Notes under the pieces: generated by a model
Told to the model about the DNA's origin: nothing
The model's input: the letters and a program-made list of their open reading frames with translations, nothing else
Database searches by the model: none
From: Bartonella sp. DB5-6
GTDB taxonomy: Bacteria; Pseudomonadota; Alphaproteobacteria; Rhizobiales; Rhizobiaceae
Reading direction: 5' to 3'
Assembly (NCBI RefSeq): GCF_000278115.1
Contig: NZ_JH725114.1
Location: forward strand, 251,409 to 315,408
Length of the DNA stretch: 64,000 nt
Position numbers and translations under genes: made by a program
Shown here: piece after piece, positions 38,573 to 47,170 of the stretch
Layout of the letters: every line of letters starts with the position of its first letter
Position numbering within the stretch: position 1 is the stretch's first letter

Positions 38573-38636
38573 AGCCGTGCTCCTCATATATCCTTTCTTT
38601 ATCGATTATGTAACTTTAGGCAAAAAGGCAAGAACC

Positions 38637-39503
38637 ATGATTGAAAAACAAAATGCCATTCTCTTTAAAAACCGTAGAATTATTAAAGTTACTGGTGAAG
38701 AAGCAACACATTTTCTTCAAGTCCTTATCACGACAGATGTGACACAAATCGGCCCACAAGAAATTTTCCCTGGAGCTCTCTTATCTCCACAAGGAAAGGT
38801 TATTGCTGATTTTCTTATCGGTAAAAGAGATGATGGTTATCTGATTGATATCATTGCATCTTTAGCTGATACCCTCTACAAGCGTCTGCTTCTTTATAAG
38901 CTGCATACGAAAGTAGAAATTACACAACCATTACAAAAACTTGTTACAGTTTTTTGGAATAATGAATCAAATACTTTAAATTTTGATTCAAGTTTTATTG
39001 ATAAGCGATTTACACAAAAAGAAAAAATAATACGATCCTATGGAAAAATACCTTTTTTTGCTCCAGAATATAATGATAAGTGGGATCGATTACGTATTCG
39101 TTATGCAATTGCAGAAAGCGGTCAAGATTACGAAATAGGTAAAGTCTTTCCTCATGATATTAATTACGATCAAATCAGTGGGCTAGCATTTAATAAAGGT
39201 TGCTATATCGGGCAAGAAGTTGTTTCAAGAATACATCATCGTCGCGCGGCACGTCGCCGTGTTTTAGTCGTAAAAAGCCAGCACGAATTAACCCAAGGCT
39301 CCAGCGTTAAAGCAGGAACAAAAATACTTGGTTCCCTAGGGACATGTGCTGCAAACGAAGCCCTAGTTTTAATACGCATAGATCATGTCAGAGATGCTAT
39401 GAATAACAATATCCCATTTACAGTAGAAAATTCTCCCGTCACAATAAGCATTGCTGAGAATATGAATTTTACCTTCCCTGAAAGCACTGTGGAAACGCAC
39501 TAA
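38637..39503 (+). CDS. ygfZ: YgfZ/GcvT-like folate-binding protein
   Basis: 288 residues. The signature KGCYIGQEVVSR (in LAFNKGCYIGQEV) identifies the YgfZ family, which uses tetrahydrofolate to maintain or repair certain iron-sulfur enzymes, notably MiaB. The ATG at 38637 begins MIEKQNAILFKNRRIIKVTG, matching family N-termini; the longer reading from 38577 has no support. The stop shares one base with the start of the HD gene downstream. Confidence 0.88.
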   Translation: MIEKQNAILFKNRRIIKVTGEEATHFLQVLITTDVTQIGPQEIFPGALLSPQGKVIADFLIGKRDDGYLIDIIASLADTLYKRLLLYKLHTKVEITQPLQKLVTVFWNNESNTLNFDSSFIDKRFTQKEKIIRSYGKIPFFAPEYNDKWDRLRIRYAIAESGQDYEIGKVFPHDINYDQISGLAFNKGCYIGQEVVSRIHHRRAARRRVLVVKSQHELTQGSSVKAGTKILGSLGTCAANEALVLIRIDHVRDAMNNNIPFTVENSPVTISIAENMNFTFPESTVETH

Positions 39504-40123
39504 TGGCTAAAACTGAATTATCAAAAAATGGAGAAGTACGTGCTTGGCAAAGAATGCTTTCTGGCCGGCGTCTCGATTTGTTAAACCCTTCTCCTTTTGA
39601 TATTGAAATCGAAGATATTGCCCACGGACTTGCCCGTGTTGCACGTTGGAACGGTCAAACACGAGGAGAACATGCCTATTCTGTTGCACAACATTCACTT
39701 TTGGTAGAACAAATATTTCAAAAGCTTTTTCCCCAATCATGTAGCAATGAGTGCTTGTGTGCCCTTCTTCACGATGCACCGGAATATGTCATCGGTGATA
39801 TGATTTCGCCCTTTAAAGCTGTCATAGGAAAACAATATGAGCGCATCGAAAGACGTCTACAAGATGCTATCCACATGCGCTTTTCCCTCCCCGTTAATCC
39901 TTCTCAAAAGCTCTTAAGAAAAATCAAACAAGCTGATCGCATTGCAGCATTCTACGAAGCTATCACGCTTGCTGGATTTAATACAGAAGAAGCTCTTCGT
40001 TATTTTGGCTCTCCAAATAATATTTTACCCGATGATCTCAATTTGCAACCACACTCTACACAACAAATTGAAAATACCTTTTTAATCCGTTTTAGTAACC
40101 TTGATGCCCAGAGAGTGTACTAA
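39503..40123 (+). CDS. HD-domain hydrolase (YfbR-like)
   Basis: 206 residues. Metal-binding HD motifs are visible: EHAYSVAQHSLLVEQIF, LLHDAPEYVIGD (the HD pair) and KQADRIAAFYEAI with the final Asp. These match HD phosphohydrolases such as the 5'-nucleotidase YfbR; substrate unknown here. The start overlaps the ygfZ stop (TAATGG), implying coupled translation. Confidence 0.82.
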   Translation: MAKTELSKNGEVRAWQRMLSGRRLDLLNPSPFDIEIEDIAHGLARVARWNGQTRGEHAYSVAQHSLLVEQIFQKLFPQSCSNECLCALLHDAPEYVIGDMISPFKAVIGKQYERIERRLQDAIHMRFSLPVNPSQKLLRKIKQADRIAAFYEAITLAGFNTEEALRYFGSPNNILPDDLNLQPHSTQQIENTFLIRFSNLDAQRVY

Positions 40124-40540
40124 TATTCTTCTTGTATCATTCATCCTTTATTATTTTAGTTGAGAAGAATGCATGTATTAAGTTTTTGCCTTTTCTCTTT
40201 AACGCTTACTTGAATGAAATTATAAAAAGAATAATTCTCCCTCTTTCGTACATTATCCTATAGACATTGTTATACTCTACAACTTCTACCTCTATAATAA
40301 CTTACAGCTTAAAACTAACGAAAAGCACATATTATTAATTTTAAGTTTTTGTGATATATTATCAATAAAAACTTCGAAACCTTTATGAGTTCACGAGTCA
40401 ATAATATATAAATGAAATGATATATTAAAAATTACAGCTCAACTTGAATACAAACAAGAAATATATGAAAGAGTATACATTCATTATCAAAGCCCGATAA
40501 CAAATGTACCCTTGGCAAACTTTTCATATTAAAGTGGATT
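40124..40540. other. Gene-free stretch between the HD gene and panB
   Basis: 417 strongly AT-rich bases between convergent genes. No gene, RNA or clear terminator seen. Confidence 0.5.
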
Positions 40541-41359
40541 TTATTTCAGTTTATAAACTTCCTTATCAGCTGGAAAAGCACGCGATACGACATCTTCTGC
40601 ATAATTCTTGATCGCGGTCTCCATTGCTTGTTCAAGAGCACCATAACGACGCACAAATTTTGGTACATAAGTACCATAGCCCAACATATCTTCCATAACC
40701 AATACCTGTCCATCGCACTGATTAGACGCACCAATACCAATGGTCGGAATAGAAAGTTTTTTTGTAATCTCCACCGCTAAAGGTTCGACAACTCCTTCCA
40801 CAACCACAGCAAAAGCACCAGCTTCTTCAATCGCTGTCCCGTCGGCTTCAATCCTTTGCCAATCACTCTCCTTGCGTCCTTGTGTTTTGAAACCGCCAAA
40901 ACGATTTACCGCCTGTGGTGTCAATCCGATATGCCCCATAACTGGAATACCACGTTTACACAAAAAATCAATTGTTTCTGCTATATAAACACCGCCCTCA
41001 AGCTTAACTGCCCCACACCCTGTTTCTACAAGAATACGCGACGCATTAGAAAAAGCTTGTTCTGGACTTTCTTCATAAGAACCAAAAGGCATATCAACAA
41101 CTACAAGAGCTTTCTTGGACCCACGCACAACCGCCTGTCCGTGCAAAATCATCATGTCTAAATTAACAGGAAGTGTTGTCTCAAACCCATACACAACCAT
41201 ACCAACACTATCACCAACCAAAAGTAAATCACAATATGGGTCAGCAATTCGTGCAGTATAAGCCTGATAAGCCGTCAAAGAAACAATCGGTTGTTGCCCT
41301 TTTCTTGATCGTATTTCAGAAGAAGTTATACGTTTCGTAGTTTTATTATGTACACTCAT
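40541..41359 (-). CDS. panB: 3-methyl-2-oxobutanoate hydroxymethyltransferase
   Basis: 272 residues from the ATG at 41359. PanB blocks: [28 protein letters not shown] (metal/substrate), [21 protein letters not shown], and [17 protein letters not shown]. It adds a hydroxymethyl group from methylene-tetrahydrofolate to 2-oxoisovalerate, the first step to pantothenate. The start lies inside the end of panC (14-base overlap); an upstream in-frame ATG (41392) lies further inside panC and is not needed. Confidence 0.94.
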   Translation of the reverse strand: MSVHNKTTKRITSSEIRSRKGQQPIVSLTAYQAYTARIADPYCDLLLVGDSVGMVVYGFETTLPVNLDMMILHGQAVVRGSKKALVVVDMPFGSYEESPEQAFSNASRILVETGCGAVKLEGGVYIAETIDFLCKRGIPVMGHIGLTPQAVNRFGGFKTQGRKESDWQRIEADGTAIEEAGAFAVVVEGVVEPLAVEITKKLSIPTIGIGASNQCDGQVLVMEDMLGYGTYVPKFVRRYGALEQAMETAIKNYAEDVVSRAFPADKEVYKLK

Positions 41360-42221
41360 TTTCAGGCTTCTCTTGCAATATGTATTGATCAATAAGCCTC
41401 ACTGTACCAAAGCGGACGGTGAGAAGCAAAACTGCAGGTTTTTTTAATCTCCCCTTAACCTCGCATAAGGTTTCCATATCTCGCAAATCCACCGATTCAA
41501 TGATTGCGCGCGATTCTTGCTGTAAAATATCACGCACGATTTTGCATAATTTATCAACCGAGCGTTCACCTTGGTGATAAAACTTTTCAGCAGTCTTACC
41601 ACTTTGAGGAATAATTTTTGCAGCTTTACGATCTTCTAATGTTAAAAGCTGATTACGTGAAGAACAGGCGAGTCCATCTTCTTCACGTAAAACAGGCACT
41701 CCAACAATTTCAATAGGAAAAGCCAAGTCTTCAACCATACGACGAATAATCAAAATTTGTTGAAAATCCTTTTCTCCAAAAAAAGCCTTATCTGGCTGAA
41801 CAATGTTAAAAAGCTTAGCAACAACGCTAGTCACACCACAAAAATGCCCTGGACGTAATCTCCCTATCAAAATACGTGATAACTTTCCCACCTTCACAAC
41901 TGTGTCATTTCCTAGTGGCCACATTTCTTCTAGAGAAGGTGCAAAAACATACTCAACTCCTGCTTTTTTCAACAAAGCATAATCACCCATCAAATCTTTT
42001 GGATATTTATCAAAATCCTCGTTGGGAGCAAATTGTTTTGGATTGACAAAAATAGAAACAAATACTCTATCACACGTTTCCTTGGCTTGCTGCACTAATG
42101 CCAAGTGACCTTCATGCAATGCCCCCATCGTTGGAACAAAACCAATCGAAAGTCCTAAACACCGTTCTTCTGCAATATATCGACGTACTTCAGAAATTGT
42201 TTTCAAGATTCGCATTTTCAT
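41346..42221 (-). CDS. panC: Pantothenate synthetase
   Basis: 291 residues. [20 protein letters not shown] is the ATP-binding HIGH-like motif; [16 protein letters not shown] and [18 protein letters not shown] are the other family blocks. It joins pantoate and beta-alanine with ATP. It follows recO by 30 bases and overlaps panB, so panC-panB are coupled and possibly attached to the rsh-to-recO run. Confidence 0.95.
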   Translation of the reverse strand: MKMRILKTISEVRRYIAEERCLGLSIGFVPTMGALHEGHLALVQQAKETCDRVFVSIFVNPKQFAPNEDFDKYPKDLMGDYALLKKAGVEYVFAPSLEEMWPLGNDTVVKVGKLSRILIGRLRPGHFCGVTSVVAKLFNIVQPDKAFFGEKDFQQILIIRRMVEDLAFPIEIVGVPVLREEDGLACSSRNQLLTLEDRKAAKIIPQSGKTAEKFYHQGERSVDKLCKIVRDILQQESRAIIESVDLRDMETLCEVKGRLKKPAVLLLTVRFGTVRLIDQYILQEKPENECT

Positions 42222-42251
42222 ATTTTATTGACTATTTATCAATTTATCAAA

Positions 42252-42998
42252 TCAACAAATTAATGCTTGCATATGAAATTGGCGTTCAAATAATTGTATC
42301 AAATTCATGCGTACTGATGGCTGCTTTATATCCCGTGGTTCCCAGACATGACGCATTAAAAAGAAACCTGTTAGAATGAAACCGTTTATTATATCATTAA
42401 AATTTACAGGACGTGTCGTTCTTTGCACAAGAAACTGTGGTAAAATGAGAAGTTTCTCTTTCCAAGGGCGTCCCGCCTCCTCACATACAGCTCGTCCTGA
42501 TTTTGGTGATACATAACAAAGTCTTTCTGTACTGCCCGTTGCAGCACAATGAGACAAATCAAGGCCAAAGCCAAGTTCTTCAAGAAGCCGCATTTCAAAA
42601 CGTACAAGCAATTCTGCATTTATAAACCGCTCGTCAAAATTTTGCATAAAGAGATATAAAATATCGTATAAAATGGGATGCGGATCACGCTCAGGAAGAA
42701 GGCGTAAATGAAAAGCTATCAACTGCAGAGTATAGAGTGCCTCTGGGAAAAGAATTAATCGTGCAGCATGTAAGTTAAGCGCTTCAAGCCGAAAAAGCCC
42801 CAAATGTTCGTCTAAACGTGCCCACCATTCAGCCTCAACAAAATTCCCAGGTTGAAGAAGAGCTGCCAGACGACGCGAACGTCCCCCTTTTACTACTCCC
42901 ATATAACGCCCACGCTGACGCGTCATAATTTCAAGAATAACACTTGTTTCACCATATTGGCGTGTCCCAAGGATAATGGCTTGTTCTTTCCATTTCAT
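42252..42998 (-). CDS. recO: DNA repair protein RecO
   Basis: 248 residues starting MKWKEQAIILGTRQYGETS, the family N-terminal OB fold, followed by a helical domain with LGFGLDLSHCAATGS and a CxxC-poor C-terminus. RecO helps load RecA on SSB-coated DNA in the RecFOR pathway. The start at 42998 leaves 7 bases after the era stop; the longer reading to 43061 would overlap era by 56 bases and is not family-like. Confidence 0.9.
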   Translation of the reverse strand: MKWKEQAIILGTRQYGETSVILEIMTRQRGRYMGVVKGGRSRRLAALLQPGNFVEAEWWARLDEHLGLFRLEALNLHAARLILFPEALYTLQLIAFHLRLLPERDPHPILYDILYLFMQNFDERFINAELLVRFEMRLLEELGFGLDLSHCAATGSTERLCYVSPKSGRAVCEEAGRPWKEKLLILPQFLVQRTTRPVNFNDIINGFILTGFFLMRHVWEPRDIKQPSVRMNLIQLFERQFHMQALIC

Positions 42999-43005
42999 TT
43001 TGTTT

Positions 43006-43905
43006 TCAAAAATCCAATCGCATTTCGCGATAACGCTCTGGATCGGTATCCCAATTATCACGCACTTTCACAAAGAGAAAAAGATGGACTTTCTGTTCCA
43101 TAATTTCCATTAATTCTTTACGTGCAGCTTGTCCAATCGCTTTAATTGTATCGCCTTTTGCTCCTAAAACAATTTTTTTTTGACTCTCACGCTCTACATA
43201 AATGACTTGATTAATTTTAACTGAACCATCCGAATACTCTTCCCAGCTTTCTGTTTCGACTGTTGAAGTATAAGGAAGTTCATCATGGAGACGGAGAAAA
43301 AGCTTTTCACGCGTGATTTCAGCAGCAAGATGACGCATGGGTATATCTGAAATTTGATCTTCCGGATAATACCAAGGCCCCTCCTGCATCATTGTACTTA
43401 ATACATGAAGCAAATCCTTACAACCAGAACCATTTAAAGCCGAAATCATAAATGTCTGCACAAACGTCACTCGCTCATTAATTTGAGAGGTTAACGCTAA
43501 AAGGGATGATTTAACGACTGTGTCAATCTTATTAAGAACGAGAATCTTATCTTGTTTAATATTGTTCACAATATCTAACATTTTACAAACTTCATCCGAA
43601 AGACCACTTTGAACATCAATCAAAACTAAAAGGACATCAGCACTCTTAGCACCTCCCCAAGCAGCAGACACCATAGCACGTTCTAAACGCTTGTGGGGAC
43701 GAAAAACACCTGGAGTATCAACCAACACAATTTGCGCATTATCATGAACAACAATACCACGAATTAAAGTTCGCGTTGTTTGTACCTTATGCGTTACAAT
43801 TGAAATCTTCGTCCCAACTAACTGATTAACCAACGTAGATTTACCGGCATTAGGCATTCCAATAAGCACAACAAAACCAGAACGCGTTTTGGGAAGGTCA
43901 TTCAT
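43006..43905 (-). CDS. era: GTPase Era
   Basis: 299 residues. The GTPase motifs are G1 GMPNAGKST (16-24), G3 DTPG (VLVDTPGVF) and G4 NKID; the C-terminal KH domain carries the conserved IKAIGQAARKELMEIM. Era binds the 3' end of 16S rRNA and couples 30S assembly to growth. Its start overlaps the end of rnc by eight bases; recO follows. Confidence 0.96.
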   Translation of the reverse strand: MNDLPKTRSGFVVLIGMPNAGKSTLVNQLVGTKISIVTHKVQTTRTLIRGIVVHDNAQIVLVDTPGVFRPHKRLERAMVSAAWGGAKSADVLLVLIDVQSGLSDEVCKMLDIVNNIKQDKILVLNKIDTVVKSSLLALTSQINERVTFVQTFMISALNGSGCKDLLHVLSTMMQEGPWYYPEDQISDIPMRHLAAEITREKLFLRLHDELPYTSTVETESWEEYSDGSVKINQVIYVERESQKKIVLGAKGDTIKAIGQAARKELMEIMEQKVHLFLFVKVRDNWDTDPERYREMRLDF

Positions 43906-44605
43906 GATTACTTTTTCCTATTGTTTCCCATATTCCCTCTCGCCGTAAAATTTTTTCAGCCGCCATTCTTTCAGCACATCTCTTAGAATTTCCCTGCCCA
44001 ATCTCCGGTGCAAAACCTAAAATGCTCACCTCTACCATAAAAACAGGATTATGATCTGGACCAGAACGCTTTATAACTCGATAATGTGGTTGTACACCGC
44101 CTTGTATATGCGCCCATTCTTGCAACTCTGTCTTGGCATCACGTCGACCAGCGTCCATCTGCTTTGCCCGACTTTGCCAATATCTTCGAATAAAGGGACG
44201 AACACTCTCCAATCCTCCATCAAGATACATCACAGCAATCAAAGCTTCAACCACATCAGCGTACATATTTGTAAGTCGACGCCCCTCGAAGTTTCTCATC
44301 TCAAAACCAACATGGATCATATCAGGTAAGCCCATTTCTTGCGCAATATCAGCACATGTCTGTGCATTAACTAAACCATTTAAACGTACTGATAATTCCC
44401 CTTCACTTGCCTGTGGAAAAAATTGATACAGCATTTCTGCAATCAAAAGCCCTAGAACCCGATCACCTAAAAATTCCAACCGCTCATAATTTCCCTGCCC
44501 AGAATCTTGTACACTAGAATGTGTTAATGCTTTTTTTAATCTCTCTTCATCTTTAAAATGATGCCCCGTCAGTTTTTCAAGCTGATCAATCATTGGACGC
44601 TTCAT
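43898..44605 (-). CDS. rnc: Ribonuclease III
   Basis: 235 residues from the ATG at 44605 (SD AAGGG seven bases upstream). The catalytic signature ERLEFLGDRVLGLL lies at 41-54, with ALIAVMYLDGG further on, and a double-stranded-RNA-binding domain forms the C-terminus (DAKTELQEWAHIQGG). It processes rRNA and structured mRNAs. The start sits within the end of lepB (20-base overlap); a longer reading back to 44719 would add a membrane-like sequence that is merely lepB in another frame. Confidence 0.95.
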   Translation of the reverse strand: MKRPMIDQLEKLTGHHFKDEERLKKALTHSSVQDSGQGNYERLEFLGDRVLGLLIAEMLYQFFPQASEGELSVRLNGLVNAQTCADIAQEMGLPDMIHVGFEMRNFEGRRLTNMYADVVEALIAVMYLDGGLESVRPFIRRYWQSRAKQMDAGRRDAKTELQEWAHIQGGVQPHYRVIKRSGPDHNPVFMVEVSILGFAPEIGQGNSKRCAERMAAEKILRREGIWETIGKSNHE

Positions 44606-45398
44606 CGTTGATCCCTTGCTTGACAAGCGGTAAATCATGAACGGTATTGATAAAAGAAAACAAACGATTCCAACGTATATCAAATGGCCAGCGCCAAATC
44701 TGCCAAGCACTTGAACCATTACTTATAGAGAAAAAAATTATACTTGCTCGACCAATAAGATTCTCCTCTGGAACATAGCCCACATCCAAACGACTATCAT
44801 CTGAATTATCACGGTTATCACCCATCATAAAATAATGCCCTAATGGAACTTCGAAAACTTTCGTGTCATCCACTTGCGGGATAAAAGCTAAATCAAGTGT
44901 ATTGTAGCTAACACCATTCGGCATTGTCTCACGATAAACGTCAACAGGGTAATTAACCTCTGTTATATCAGAATTATCAACCTTTCCCATAAAGTGGCGT
45001 GAAACAGCCTCGTCATTAATATAAAGAACACTTTGACGAACTTGTACACGATCGCCTGGTAGTCCAACAACACGTTTTATATAATCAATTTCTGGATTAC
45101 TGGGTAAACGAAAAACCACAACATCTCCACGCCGAGGCTGAGATGCCCAAATACGTCCTGAAAAAATAGGGAGAGAAAAGGGTATGGAGAAACGAGAATA
45201 CCCATATGCATATTTAGAAACAAAAAGATAATCCCCCACGAGCAAAGTAGGACGCATTGAGCCAGAAGGAATACTGAAAGGTTGAAAAAAAAGTGTACGA
45301 ATAACCCCAGCTAAAAACAGAGCTTGTATTAAAACTAAAATAAATTCAAGAATTCCACCTTTTTCTTCCTTTTTACGCATTTTCTCTTTCTGGATCAT
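44586..45398 (-). CDS. lepB: Signal peptidase I
   Basis: 270 residues. One N-terminal membrane helix (FILVLIQALFLAGVIRTLFF), then the catalytic Ser in FSIPSGSMRPTLLVGDYLFV and Lys in DYIKRVVGLPGDRV; the C-terminal box GDNRDNSDDSR is also present. It removes signal peptides of exported proteins such as the autotransporters and periplasmic proteins encoded here. GGAAGG nine bases before the ATG. The order lepB-rnc-era-recO with short overlaps is conserved. Confidence 0.96.
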   Translation of the reverse strand: MIQKEKMRKKEEKGGILEFILVLIQALFLAGVIRTLFFQPFSIPSGSMRPTLLVGDYLFVSKYAYGYSRFSIPFSLPIFSGRIWASQPRRGDVVVFRLPSNPEIDYIKRVVGLPGDRVQVRQSVLYINDEAVSRHFMGKVDNSDITEVNYPVDVYRETMPNGVSYNTLDLAFIPQVDDTKVFEVPLGHYFMMGDNRDNSDDSRLDVGYVPEENLIGRASIIFFSISNGSSAWQIWRWPFDIRWNRLFSFINTVHDLPLVKQGINDEASND

Positions 45399-45479
45399 TA
45401 CAGACTACCTTCCCATAACAGATATAACTTATTTTTTATCATAATGTTTAAATAACAAAAGTACAATCTCCTGCAATAT

Positions 45480-45881
45480 CTATCCACGTGGAAGCGCTTC
45501 GATAATAATAAATGCCTGCGCCCAAGGAAAATCATCCGTTATACTAAGATGAATGGCAGCCTCATGATGAGGAGGTAATAACTTTTGTAATTGTATTTGC
45601 GCACGATCTGTTAATTTCATAATTGGTTTTCCGGATGATAAATTGACTACCCCCATGTTTTTCCAACTCACACCACAAGCGATTCCTGTCCCCAGAGCCT
45701 TAGCACATGCTTCTTTGGCAGCAAATCTTTTGGCGTAAGAAGAAGATCTTTTTCGGAGATTTTCAGATTTTGTCTGCTCAACATCAGTAAAGATATGTTG
45801 AACAAAACGGTCACCATAACGAACCAACATTCTTTCAATGCGTCTTATATCAATCAAATCATTTCCAAGACCAACGATCAT
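45480..45881 (-). CDS. acpS: Holo-[acyl-carrier-protein] synthase
   Basis: 133 residues of the short AcpS type: IVGLGNDLIDIRRIE at the N-terminus with the metal-binding Asp, and RFAAKEACAKALGTGI in the middle. It transfers phosphopantetheine from CoA to Ser37 of AcpP. It lies between the DUF2062 gene and lepB; the gap to lepB is 81 bases. Confidence 0.95.
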   Translation of the reverse strand: MIVGLGNDLIDIRRIERMLVRYGDRFVQHIFTDVEQTKSENLRKRSSSYAKRFAAKEACAKALGTGIACGVSWKNMGVVNLSSGKPIMKLTDRAQIQLQKLLPPHHEAAIHLSITDDFPWAQAFIIIEALPRG

Positions 45882-45904
45882 AAAATATCACCCAAATTTC
45901 CTTG

Positions 45905-46480
45905 TCACAAATGCTTTTTTTTTATTATTTTTTGATATCGCTTTTGTTGAAAACGGACGATTGCTCTATAAACACCTATATAAGATAAGCTACCCAGAGT
46001 AAAACCCAAAAGGGTACCACCTAAAATCATAGGTCTCATGATTGAATTCCATGCGTCCTTAAAAAGCATAGATACATTCGACAGTGTCAAACCATTAAAC
46101 AGAAAGCGAATTTGAGAAAGAGAAATCTCATTTACATTGCTAAAAAGCGATAAACAAAAATAGCCTACCTTATAATCAGCCATAACGATTAGCAAAAATG
46201 TGAGCGGATTAGAAAAAACCGTCCCGATAATCGCTGCTGCAAAGTTTCCACGAAAAATCCAAGAAAAAAATATTGCCAAAATGATATGCATTCCGAAAAG
46301 AGGTGAACAAGCTAAAAAAACGCCGATAGCAAACCCCAACGCAACTTTATGAGGCGTCGCTGATATACGTAAAATACGCTTACGTATGTAGCAAAATGAG
46401 CGAGAAAATGAACGACGTGGCCATAACCAAAGTCGAACACGTTCTATAAAATCTACTGGTTCTCGACGACGAAAAAGCAT
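45905..46480 (-). CDS. DUF2062 family membrane protein
   Basis: 191 residues. A basic N-terminus (RRREPVDFIERVRLWLWPRRS) leads to helices with ATPHKVALGFAIGVFLACSP and FFSWIFRGNFAAAIIGTVFSNP, the DUF2062 core. Function unknown. It sits between pyrE and acpS on the same strand, 23 bases before acpS. Confidence 0.82.
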   Translation of the reverse strand: MLFRRREPVDFIERVRLWLWPRRSFSRSFCYIRKRILRISATPHKVALGFAIGVFLACSPLFGMHIILAIFFSWIFRGNFAAAIIGTVFSNPLTFLLIVMADYKVGYFCLSLFSNVNEISLSQIRFLFNGLTLSNVSMLFKDAWNSIMRPMILGGTLLGFTLGSLSYIGVYRAIVRFQQKRYQKIIKKKHL

Positions 46481-46574
46481 ATGATTCTCAATATATATCT
46501 TATGACAATGAAATAACCCGTATAATCCAAATTAATTTCTTCAAGCTTTTGCATAAAAAAAAGTAGAAAGACAA

Positions 46575-47153
46575 TTAAATATTTCGACTTCCTGGCTTGA
46601 TCGCTGGAAGCATAGCAAGTTCAACAGGGAGTGCGTCACTAGCATAAGATGCTATCTCATATTCAGCAAGTGCAACCAACGGAACTCCGACATCAGCCTT
46701 GCCACCAGAACGATCAAGAATACATGCACTCGCCAAAACATCTGCTCCTGCTGCCACCAGAGCCTCAACCGTCTCATTAATTGAAAGACCTGTTGTCACA
46801 ATATCTTCAACAATCACAACTCGTGCACCCTTCTTGATTTCAAAACGACGCAATTCAAATACGCCATTTACACGCTCTACCCAAAGAGAAGGCACACCAA
46901 GATGACGTGAAGTTTCGTACGAAGGAATAAGTCCTCCAATCGCGGGACCAACTACATAATCAATTTCTCCCTCAACAGATTTTTTTATTTTTTCAGCTAA
47001 TCCACGACATAATTTTTCCGTCAAGTCAGCATGCATGAATACTTTCGCCTTCTGCATATAAGTCGCACTATGACGTCCCGATGTTAAAATAAAATGCCCT
47101 TCCAGAATAGCATCTGCCTGTTTAAAAATATCAATCACATCTTTTGTATTCAT
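46575..47153 (-). CDS. pyrE: Orotate phosphoribosyltransferase
   Basis: 192 residues. The PRPP-binding loop is RVVIVEDIVTTGLSINETVE, and FILTSGRHSATYMQKAKV and VVGPAIGGLIPSYETSR are family blocks. It converts orotate to OMP in pyrimidine synthesis. The start at 47153 (MNTKDVIDIFKQ) has AGAGAG upstream; an ATG at 47174 overlapping the rsh stop would add seven residues and is possible. It is the second gene of the rsh operon. Confidence 0.93.
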   Translation of the reverse strand: MNTKDVIDIFKQADAILEGHFILTSGRHSATYMQKAKVFMHADLTEKLCRGLAEKIKKSVEGEIDYVVGPAIGGLIPSYETSRHLGVPSLWVERVNGVFELRRFEIKKGARVVIVEDIVTTGLSINETVEALVAAGADVLASACILDRSGGKADVGVPLVALAEYEIASYASDALPVELAMLPAIKPGSRNI

Positions 47154-47170
47154 CGCAAAATCTCTCTTTT